DNA from: Alloprevotella sp. | Lineage (GTDB): Bacteria > Bacteroidota > Bacteroidia > Bacteroidales > Bacteroidaceae | DNA: 20,067 nucleotides | Reading direction: 5' to 3' | Assembly (NCBI GenBank): GCA_015259235.1 | Contig: JABZGM010000014.1 | Span: 1 to 20,067, forward strand | Part shown: positions 15,208 to 20,067 of the stretch, in pieces | How positions within the stretch are numbered: the stretch's first letter is position 1 | Layout: each line of letters opens with the position of its first letter | Made by a program: the position numbers and the translations under genes | Notes under the pieces: generated by a model | Database searches by the model: none | Told to the model about the DNA's origin: nothing | What the model saw: the letters and a program-made list of their open reading frames with translations, nothing else

Positions 15208-15246
15208 GCGCGACATCCCATGATGGGGTGTCGCGCTTTTTGTTTT
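15208..15246 (+). terminator. nifJ terminator
   Basis: A 13-bp stem, GCGCGACATCCCA (15208-15220) with TGGGGTGTCGCGC (15224-15236, one G-T pair) around a 3-nt loop, is followed by TTTTTGTTTT. It lies 20 bp past the stop: a classical rho-independent terminator. It shares the CGCGACATCCC arm with hairpins at 15259 and 17405. Confidence 0.93.
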
Positions 15247-15258
15247 ATCAATAAAAAC

Positions 15259-15289
15259 AACGCGACATCCCGATTTGGAATGTCGCGTT
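15259..15289 (-). terminator. Terminator hairpin facing the DUF697-like gene
   Basis: AACGCGACATCCC (15259-15271) pairs with GGAATGTCGCGTT (15277-15289), one mismatch, loop GATTT. On the minus strand GTTTTTAT follows the stem, fitting termination of the leftward gene; TTTT on the plus strand could also back up nifJ termination. It differs from the hairpin at 17405-17435 at only two of 31 positions. Confidence 0.75.
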
Positions 15290-15378
15290 TTCGTTGGAAG
15301 AAGTCTTTGAAGACTCGCGGTGTTTGCGCTGAATTGCGCAACAGAGGGCTTATGCAAGCCGTAGTTTTAGAGAAAAGG

Positions 15379-15936
15379 CTAAGACTTGTAGCCCTTCTTC
15401 GCAGAACTGATGAAGTCTTTCAAGAAAGTAGACTCCTTCAACACCTTGTTCACCGCCTGCTGCAAATCATTAGCACTGAAGTTCCTGCCCTTGTTTTGCA
15501 ACATGTAGGAAAGTGCCATCAGATAGACCCAACCAGAAGCCAGCGTCACGGCATAGAGTGTGCCACTCATCAAAGCCGCACCCGCCAAACTGCCAATGCC
15601 AGGAATGAATTTCAGTGCACTCGCCACGGTGCTCACCGCAGCAGCCGAAGCCAAGTTCGTAGCCACACCAGCACCAATGGTTTTCAAGATGTTGTCGCCC
15701 ACTGAAATGCCCACTTTCTTGTTGATGAGCACGTACATCGTCCAGATGTTGGCAGCACCAGCCGCCACGTCAGCCCCAGGGATGGGAATCCAGGCAGAAG
15801 CCACTGCGATTTTGCTGTGACGCTTCACGATGCCCACAATTTCTTGTGGGAAATTTGCATCGACAAACTTGTCCATGCCTTGTATTGCGCCGTACACCTT
15901 CGTTGCGGCTTCCAAGAGTTTTTTGTTGCTGTCCAT
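15379..15936 (-). CDS. Glycine-zipper/DUF697-like alpha-helical membrane-associated protein
   Basis: Function unknown. The 185-residue product has a soluble N-terminal helix (1-35). A Gly/Ala-rich hydrophobic region follows with 'ASAWIPIPGADVAAGAANIW' (46-65), 'LKTIGAGVATNLASAAAVST' (84-103) and 'FIPGIGSLAGAALMSGTLYA' (110-129), then 'GWVYLMALSYML' and a charged C-terminal helix. The 'IPIPGAD' and 'IPGIGS' turns between glycine-zipper helices resemble the DUF697 region found with some GTPases (YcjF-type), here without any GTPase domain. Insertion in or attachment to the inner membrane is likely; no signal peptide is seen. It follows the EcsC-like gene at 75 bp on the same strand and probably shares its transcript. 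Confidence 0.7.
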   Translation of the reverse strand: MDSNKKLLEAATKVYGAIQGMDKFVDANFPQEIVGIVKRHSKIAVASAWIPIPGADVAAGAANIWTMYVLINKKVGISVGDNILKTIGAGVATNLASAAAVSTVASALKFIPGIGSLAGAALMSGTLYAVTLASGWVYLMALSYMLQNKGRNFSANDLQQAVNKVLKESTFLKDFISSAKKGYKS

Positions 15937-16011
15937 TTGGATAGAAATTTATTGGGTTATAAAAAAGGGAGAATTCAATAGTTTTGAGAAAAATACAGAT
16001 TTTTGCGTGGT

Positions 16012-16830
16012 TTAATCCGTCACTTCTTCCACTACTTCCACATATTCATCGCTGTGATCCTCGTGGTGCGCGTGGCTGTCGTGGGCATGCGCGTCACTCG
16101 CCTGCATCACCGGATGCTCCATCATAGCTTTGTGGAAGCGTTTAGCCACTTTCTTAAAACTGTAGTAGGCGATACCACCATTGATTACGCCACCAAACAA
16201 GGGAATAGCCTTTGCTGCACCGCGGCTAAAGGTGTTTTTGGTAAGGTTAGTGCCCAACCATTTTGCCACCTGTTTGATGATGGGGTAGTAGAACGTCTTG
16301 GTCAGCGCCATGCGTGGCAGACGTTTTGCCGTTTCGATGGAGAGTTGTTGCACCAGTTGCTTCAATGCCTTCTGAGCAGCGTTGACACCGAAGGCAACAC
16401 CCAGCATCACGGTGAGCTGATTGCGCGTGTAGTCCGAGATTTTTCCGTTTTCGGTGAAATCCTCGTGACCGTAAAGGTAGCTCAACTTCTGCACTAAGCA
16501 CATTAATTGTCCATAGAACTGCGCTAAATCAGCAGGGATTGTGGCGAATAGGGTAAGTCCACCGGGAATACCAGCAGCAATGGAGAGTCCGGTGACGCAT
16601 TTGGTGTGATAGCTGATGCAGCTTTTTGCGATGCGCTCGAGAGTTTCAGGGAGAAGCACTGCAGGAGGGCAGGCTATTGCAGCGTCCACTTCCTCTGGAG
16701 TGCAATATTCTCGGAGTTCTGAGCGGAGGAAGCTCTCGCGATTCACTTTAACGAAGGGAAGTTCCAAGGCAAGGCTGAGCACTTTGTCCCAGGCTTGCAC
16801 ACCTGTGTTGGCGGTTTGTTGTTCTTTCAT
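16012..16830 (-). CDS. EcsC-family-like protein with His/Asp-rich tail
   Basis: EcsC-like protein of unknown function. The signature 'VTGLSIAAGIPGGLTLFATI' followed by 'PADLAQFYGQLMCLVQKLSYLYG' (quoted in two parts) matches the EcsC pattern of a glycine-rich hydrophobic hairpin, then a PADL...YG helix. Later segments include 'RGAAKAIPLFGGVINGGIAYYSFKKVAKRFH'-type sequence (a second hydrophobic hairpin). The C-terminal 25 residues are rich in His, Asp and Glu ('DAHAHDSHAHHEDH'), a possible metal-binding tail. I chose the ATG at 16830 ('MKEQQTANTG', 272 residues). An in-frame ATG at 16881 would add 17 basic residues and overlap the upstream small ORF stop by 7 bases, which would imply translational coupling. 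It is probably membrane-associated and operonic with the DUF697-like gene. Confidence 0.75.
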   Translation of the reverse strand: MKEQQTANTGVQAWDKVLSLALELPFVKVNRESFLRSELREYCTPEEVDAAIACPPAVLLPETLERIAKSCISYHTKCVTGLSIAAGIPGGLTLFATIPADLAQFYGQLMCLVQKLSYLYGHEDFTENGKISDYTRNQLTVMLGVAFGVNAAQKALKQLVQQLSIETAKRLPRMALTKTFYYPIIKQVAKWLGTNLTKNTFSRGAAKAIPLFGGVINGGIAYYSFKKVAKRFHKAMMEHPVMQASDAHAHDSHAHHEDHSDEYVEVVEEVTD

Positions 16831-16874
16831 GTTGTGAGATGTTATAATGGGTATGTTTTCTTTTCTTGTTCTTT

Positions 16875-17000
16875 TTACCATTCCATCCAGTTGTCAGACG
16901 GTTCGTTTGAAAGTTCTTGTAGCGTTTGCCAAAGTTGTTCGTCATGTTCGCTGGGATGTAGCATTGAGATGATGACATTTTCTGGAGCATTGTTGTGCAT
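16875..17000 (-). CDS. Small ORF, 41 residues, upstream of the EcsC-like gene
   Basis: An ATG at 17000 opens a 41-codon frame ending in TAA at 16875-16877. Its product begins MHNNAPENVIISMLHPSEHD and ends with EPSDNWMEW. It is acidic, contains three Trp, and has no signal peptide or membrane helix. The sequence reads like protein rather than random translation: a helix-like 'EQLWQTLQELSNEPSDNW' and no rare runs. Its stop overlaps the alternative EcsC start (ATGGTAA arrangement). I recognise no family. It could be a genuine small protein or a leader peptide controlling the downstream genes. Confidence 0.5.
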   Translation of the reverse strand: MHNNAPENVIISMLHPSEHDEQLWQTLQELSNEPSDNWMEW

Positions 17001-17404
17001 AATTCTTCGTTTTTATTGGGTTCTTAAATAATGATTTGTCACCTATCAGGTTTTGCCGGCTTTTCAGACGGTCTTTTTTGCCTCCTCCTGAAGGGGCGTT
17101 TGAAAGTTATTGTTGGCTTTCGCAGTGGGCTGCAATTTTATCAAATGCAGCACCTCTTTATTGTTATCAAGTCCACATAGTCAGTGGGTTATTCCCATGT
17201 CCGTGTCGTAATGACAATGCAAAAATAGGGGGCTTTTTTCATAGGCTCTTCATTTTCCTTCGTCTTTCGTTCCTTTATTTTCGCTTTAGGTGCATAGGGC
17301 TACAGCGATGCACCTATTATAGCGGAAATAAATAGGTGCGCATCTCGAGGATACGCACCCAAACCATTTTGTGTTTGTCATCTTATACACCTATATAAAG
17401 CAAA
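17001..17404. other. 400-bp intergenic region with palindromes
   Basis: No gene is supported here. Three palindromes are visible: GCTGCA/TGCAGC (17129-17151), AGGTGCAT/ATGCACCT (about 17288-17315), and GGTGCG/CGCACC extended by AT/AT across a C/A mismatch (about 17335-17359). The last two share the GGTGC core and lie in tandem, ahead of the rfb terminator. Short segments (TCAGACGGT and GTTTGAAAGTT) recur from the small ORF region (about 16893-16914), suggesting an old local duplication. Confidence 0.5.
17220..17227 (-). promoter_or_regulatory. Possible -7 box for the small ORF-EcsC-DUF697 transcript
   Basis: On the minus strand TATTTTTG followed by C matches TAnnTTTG. It would give a leader of about 210 nt before the small ORF at 17000. 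The -33 position is poor. It is the best match I found in the gap. Confidence 0.3.
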
Positions 17405-17435
17405 AACGCGACATCCCGATGTGGAATATCGCGTT
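17405..17435 (-). terminator. Terminator of the rfbA-rfbC transcript
   Basis: AACGCGACATCCC (17405-17417) and GGAATATCGCGTT (17423-17435) form a stem with two mismatches and a GATGT loop. On the minus strand the stem runs into GTTTTTGCTTT. It is nearly identical to the hairpin at 15259-15289. The MITE-like element lies between rfbC and this terminator. Confidence 0.7.
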
Positions 17436-17478
17436 CTATTTCTAAAGTCTTATGCTGCTATAGCCTTCTTGCTTAGTG

Positions 17479-17679
17479 TTAATCCCAAACCTGTCATTAG
17501 ATCCTGAACAGATTTTGTTTGATTGTTGAGCAGTTTGTTTTTCGTTTGTTCGATGGCGTAGCGGGCTACGTCGAGAACGAACGAGCAACAAGATGCCAAC
17601 AAGAAAATGAAAGATGGCAGGAAGTTATATTCTATGTAACAAATTGCACAATAACGGTCTAATGACCGGTTTGGGTTAA
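17479..17679. mobile_element. MITE-like palindromic element, ~200 bp
   Basis: The ends are imperfect inverted repeats: TTAATCCCAAACCTGTCATT(AGA) at 17479-17501 and, read on the minus strand, TTAACCCAAACCGGTCATT(AGA) from 17679 to 17658, with one indel and one mismatch in 23 positions. Inside is a further hairpin: CGTTTGTTC (17543-17551) with GAACGAACG (17575-17583), GGCGTAGC with GCTACGTC in its core, and TTGTTG/CAACAA outside. No transposase is encoded. Fragments of the same element occur at 6168-6231 (right half) and 10211-10245 (left end). The rfbC stop codon (17676-17678) lies within the right terminal repeat. Movement by a transposase encoded elsewhere is an inference. Confidence 0.65.
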
Positions 17680-18245
17680 TACAACTCCTCGCCCCAAATG
17701 AAGTCGTGGGGAGCATCGGCAAGGAGAGGGTGGTGCTGGTCTTTGGCACTCAAAATGGCATCGGCAATGGGCATGCGCCAGTCGATGTTGAGACGCTCGT
17801 CCATGAGCGAGATGCCTGCATCCGATTCGGGGGCATAATAGTTGTCGCATTTGTATTGGAACACCGCTTCTTCGGAGAGAACGGCAAAACCGTGCGCAAA
17901 ACCGCGGGGGATGAAGAGCTGGAGGTGATTGTCCTCACTGAGTTCCACAGCCACGTGCTGACCAAAGGTGGGACTGCCTTGGCGAATGTCTACGGCTACA
18001 TCGAGGACGCAACCGCGGGTGCAGCGCACGAGTTTGCTCTGCGTGTGGGGCATGCGCTGATAGTGCAGACCGCGCATCACACCGCGCGTGGAACACGATT
18101 CGTTGTCTTGCACAAAATCAATGGGACGCACGAGGCGGTTGAACTCTTGTTGGGAAAAGGATTCAAAGAAATAGCCGCGGTCGTCGCGAAACAATCGGGG
18201 TTCGAGGATGACAACGTCGGGGATGGCAGTGGGATGTACTATCAT
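17676..18245 (-). CDS. rfbC: dTDP-4-dehydrorhamnose 3,5-epimerase
   Basis: Third enzyme of dTDP-L-rhamnose synthesis, epimerising dTDP-4-keto-6-deoxyglucose at C3 and C5 in the cytosol for surface polysaccharide assembly. The 189-residue cupin has the family motifs: 'DDRGYFFESF' (21-30), 'FVQDNESCSTRGVMRGLHYQ' with catalytic His61 (44-63), 'LVRCTRGCVLDVAVDIR', 'FIPRGFAHGF' (111-120), the Tyr-containing 'FQYKCDNYYAPESDAG' (129-144), and 'SAKDQHHPLL' near the C-terminus. Length is normal. It follows rfbA by 232 bp in the same direction; rfbB and rfbD are not in the window. Its stop codon lies in the terminal repeat of the downstream MITE-like element. Confidence 0.95.
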   Translation of the reverse strand: MIVHPTAIPDVVILEPRLFRDDRGYFFESFSQQEFNRLVRPIDFVQDNESCSTRGVMRGLHYQRMPHTQSKLVRCTRGCVLDVAVDIRQGSPTFGQHVAVELSEDNHLQLFIPRGFAHGFAVLSEEAVFQYKCDNYYAPESDAGISLMDERLNIDWRMPIADAILSAKDQHHPLLADAPHDFIWGEELY

Positions 18246-18293
18246 TAGAGGATAATTAGGTGGAAGGGCAGAGGAATGCGGACAGGTGAAACA

Positions 18294-18373
18294 AAAACGT
18301 CGGAGATTTTCTAAAAAACGTTGGAGACTTTCCGAAAAACGTTGGAGATTTTTTGGGGGAACTCCGACGTTTT
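18294..18373 (-). repeat. 21-bp repeat cluster between rfbA and rfbC
   Basis: Three direct 21-bp units start at 18297, 18318 and 18339 (core ACGTYGGAGAYTTT), followed by an inverted partial unit at 18362-18373. AAAACGTCGGAG (18294-18305) and CTCCGACGTTTT (18362-18373) are perfect 12-bp inverted repeats enclosing the second and third units. In the rfbA-rfbC mRNA this would form a stem-loop about 50 bp upstream of the rfbC start. The remaining gap (18374-18477) shows nothing else I can assign. Confidence 0.8.
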
Positions 18374-18477
18374 ATATTGCTGTTACGAGGGATTACAGCT
18401 AAATTGATGAAATCCAGATGTATAGGGTGCAGCTTGGAGTGGAGAGAACGACTGTGCGCAGCAGGCTATCGTAAGGA

Positions 18478-19353
18478 TTAGGGGGCAATGAGTTTGAGGA
18501 GGTATTGCCCATATTGATTTTTGATCATGGGCTGCGCAATGCGCTCCACGTCGGCAGCGGTGAGCCATCCTTGGCTATAGGCGATACCTTCGAGACAAGC
18601 CACTTTGAGACCTTGACGTTTCTCCAGCACCTCAATATAAGTGGAGGCTTCTGAGAGCGAATCGTGGGTGCCGGTGTCGAGCCACGCAAATCCGCGTCCG
18701 AGGGTGAGCACCTGGAGTTCATTAGCTTCGAGATAATGCTGATTGACGGTCGTGATTTCCAGTTCCCCGCGAGCCGAAGGTTTGATGTTCGCTGCCACAT
18801 CCACTACAGAGTTGGGATAGAAATACAAGCCCACCACAGCATAGTTGGACTTGGGGTGCTCGGGTTTTTCTTCAATCGAGGTGCATTGTCCAGTTTCGTC
18901 AAAGGTGGCGACGCCATAACGCTCGGGGTCGTTCACGCGATAGCCAAAGATGGTGGCACGTTGTTCCTTTTCGGCAGTGGTCACCGCCTTGTGGAGCAGT
19001 TCGGTGAAGCCAGCTCCGTGGAAGATGTTGTCGCCTAAGACCAAACAAACGCTGTCGTCACCGATAAACTCTCTGCCGATGATGAAGGCTTGAGCCAGTC
19101 CATCGGGCGAGGGTTGCTCGGCATAGGAGAACTCTACGCCAAAGTCGCTACCATCTCCCAAAAGGCGTTGAAATCCGGGGAGGTCGTGGGGAGTGGAGAT
19201 GATGAGTATCTCGCGAATGCCGGCGAGCATAAGCACCGAGATGGGGTAGTACACCATCGGTTTGTCGAAGATGGGGAGGAGTTGTTTGCTCACTCCTTTG
19301 GTGATGGGGTAGAGACGTGTGCCGCTACCTCCAGCGAGTACGATACCTTTCAT
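18478..19353 (-). CDS. rfbA: Glucose-1-phosphate thymidylyltransferase
   Basis: First enzyme of dTDP-L-rhamnose synthesis: dTTP + glucose-1-phosphate to dTDP-glucose + pyrophosphate. The 291-residue product is full length, with the nucleotidyltransferase signature 'GGSGTRLYPITKGVSKQLLP' (8-27) and 'IFDKPMVYYPISVLMLAGI'. Also present are 'FGVEFSYAEQPSPDGLAQAF', metal-site 'LGDNIFHG' (106-113), 'IEEKPEHPKSNYAVVGLYFY', and 'RGFAWLDTGTHDSL'. The start at 19353 precedes the invariant 'MKGIVLAGGSGTRL' terminus. It is transcribed leftward from a promoter at 19518-19549. Its leader consists almost wholly of CTAGAANNN repeats. It is followed by rfbC after a repeat-containing gap. Confidence 0.96.
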   Translation of the reverse strand: MKGIVLAGGSGTRLYPITKGVSKQLLPIFDKPMVYYPISVLMLAGIREILIISTPHDLPGFQRLLGDGSDFGVEFSYAEQPSPDGLAQAFIIGREFIGDDSVCLVLGDNIFHGAGFTELLHKAVTTAEKEQRATIFGYRVNDPERYGVATFDETGQCTSIEEKPEHPKSNYAVVGLYFYPNSVVDVAANIKPSARGELEITTVNQHYLEANELQVLTLGRGFAWLDTGTHDSLSEASTYIEVLEKRQGLKVACLEGIAYSQGWLTAADVERIAQPMIKNQYGQYLLKLIAP

Positions 19354-19381
19354 ATATGGGGTTAGGGGGCTTCTTGATTTT

Positions 19382-19515
19382 CTAGTTATCTAGACTTTCT
19401 AGACGTTATAGTTTTTCTATGTTTTCTAGAAATTCTAGTTTTTCTAGTGGTTCTAGCTTTTTCTAGAGGTGCTAGTTATTCTGGAGATTCTAGTTTTTCT
19501 AGCGATTCTAGAAGG
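19382..19515 (-). repeat. CTAGAANNN nonamer array in the rfbA leader
   Basis: Fifteen units with 9-bp spacing (one 8-bp and one 10-bp step) fill 19382-19515. On the plus strand they read CTAGNNNTT; on the transcribed minus strand they read CTAGAANNN, the same as the array before hlyD. Three units have decayed cores (ATAG, CTAT, CTGG). The array lies between the rfbA promoter and start codon, so it would be the bulk of the 5' leader, ending about 28 bp before the ATG. Confidence 0.92.
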
Positions 19516-19517
19516 TT

Positions 19518-19549
19518 CAAAGTTACGATTTTTGGCTTGTGCTACCAAG
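19518..19549 (-). promoter_or_regulatory. Promoter of rfbA-rfbC
   Basis: On the minus strand TAACTTTG (19525-19518) is a perfect -7 box and CTTGG (around 19549-19546) a -33-like element, 20 bp apart. Transcription would begin near 19511, inside the nonamer array. Confidence 0.6.
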
Positions 19550-19558
19550 GATTTATGC

Positions 19559-19592
19559 AAAAAAATCCCGCACCCTCGAGTGAGGGTGCGGG
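19559..19592 (-). terminator. Terminator of the right-edge gene
   Basis: A perfect 11-bp stem, CCCGCACCCTC (19567-19577) and GAGGGTGCGGG (19582-19592), has a 4-nt loop. On the minus strand it is followed by A and seven T. It lies 42 bp past the stop of the leftward gene and just upstream of the rfbA promoter. Confidence 0.93.
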
Positions 19593-19634
19593 AGATAAGG
19601 GAAATCAGTGTGGAGTGCACCGAAGTGCTACTGA

Positions 19635-20067
19635 TTATTTCACCACCTTCTTGCCATTTACGATGATTACTTGACCAGCAGTAGCCTTGTTCACACGACG
19701 ACCAGAGAGGTCGAAGGCAGGTGCTTGGGTAGTAGTCGTAGTGCTAGAAGCGATAGCAGTAGGATCGGTCACCTTGAGGGTGAAGTCGAAGATGTAACCA
19801 CCGTTGTTGTTGATTAAGTTGCTGGTGTATTCACCGTTAAACTGACCAGCAGCATCGATGTTGTTCCAGTCGATTTTCACGCGCATACGGTAAACGCCGG
19901 GCTTTTCAGGAGCGTTGAACGATGGCAATTTGATATAGCCGTTGTCAAGCGTAGCTTGGTTTCTTGCGCTCTCGCCGAGAGAGTTGAAACCCTTGTAGTG
20001 GTTATAAGTCAACACTTCGCTGTTAACCTTACCAGGCTCCACGTTCCAGTTGAACTTCTTGTCTTGG
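19635..20067 (-). CDS. C-terminal part of a probable secreted/surface protein (partial)
   Basis: The frame stays open to the right edge, so the true start lies outside the window; about 144 residues are visible. The segment 'KPGVYRMRVKIDWNNIDAAG' and 'NGGYIFDFTLKVTD' looks like a beta-sandwich extracellular domain. A Thr-rich linker 'SSTTTTTQAP' follows, and then the C-terminal tail 'FDLSGRRVNKATAGQVIIVN' plus 'GKKVVK'. Such 'DLxGRRV...(I/V)NGKKV' tails are very common in Prevotella and Alloprevotella secreted proteins and resemble type A sorting tails of the type IX secretion system. Ligand or enzymatic role cannot be told from this fragment. It is followed by a strong terminator. Confidence 0.8.
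   Translation of the reverse strand, partial: QDKKFNWNVEPGKVNSEVLTYNHYKGFNSLGESARNQATLDNGYIKLPSFNAPEKPGVYRMRVKIDWNNIDAAGQFNGEYTSNLINNNGGYIFDFTLKVTDPTAIASSTTTTTQAPAFDLSGRRVNKATAGQVIIVNGKKVVK

Noticed and set aside
17063..17071. Neisseria-like DNA uptake sequence (complement of CCGTCTGAA)
   Set aside because: One 9-bp match, with a partial one near 16893, in a genome of clear Bacteroidales character; chance is the simpler explanation.
17450..17749. 99-codon minus-strand frame through the MITE-like element
   Set aside because: Overlaps the rfbC 3' end out of frame and reads through palindromic repeat sequence; more likely a by-product of the element.

Overview
The window looks like chromosomal DNA of an anaerobic or microaerophilic Bacteroidales bacterium, with Prevotellaceae (Prevotella or Alloprevotella type) the best guess. 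The reasons are repeated TAnnTTTG -7 promoter boxes, weak or absent Shine-Dalgarno sites, a pyruvate:ferredoxin oxidoreductase, a TonB-dependent receptor, and a right-edge protein whose C-terminus resembles the 'DLSGRRV...VNGKKV' tails of this group. No rRNA, tRNA, CRISPR array or complete insertion sequence is visible.

Layout. 1-434: leader region with a promoter. 435-6211 (+): a drug or toxin efflux operon of tolC-like outer-membrane channel, hlyD-like adaptor and two ABC-2 permeases, with no ATPase gene in the window. It is interrupted between hlyD and the first permease by an AT-rich four-helix-bundle gene (23S-rRNA intervening-sequence protein family) flanked by inverted arrays of a 7-bp repeat. 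6373-10058 (+): a TonB-dependent receptor overlapping by one base a protoporphyrinogen/coproporphyrinogen oxidase gene, suggesting a porphyrin or heme acquisition pair. 10331-11149 (-): a voltage-gated-type K+ channel with a zinc-ribbon tail. 11612-15187 (+): nifJ (PFOR) with a long structured leader. 15379-17000 (-): two poorly characterised alpha-helical proteins (glycine-rich DUF697-like and EcsC-like) preceded by a 41-codon small ORF. 17676-19353 (-): rfbA-rfbC of dTDP-rhamnose synthesis. 19635-20067 (-): 3' part of a probably secreted protein.

The most distinctive feature is what lies between the genes. Nearly every gap carries its own short-period degenerate tandem repeat: a CTAGAANNN 9-mer (twice), a TCTAACG 7-mer, a 16-mer, a 15-mer and a 21-mer. 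There is also a MITE-like element with about 22-bp inverted ends, two further fragments of it elsewhere in the window, and a family of CGCGACATCCC hairpins serving as terminators. Several repeats supply or overlap stop codons (hlyD, permease 2, kch, rfbC). The best candidate for an undescribed system is the 565-bp element at 3026-3590, a four-helix-bundle gene between inverted heptamer arrays inside an operon. It resembles in layout the intervening sequences of 23S rRNA, but sits in an mRNA.
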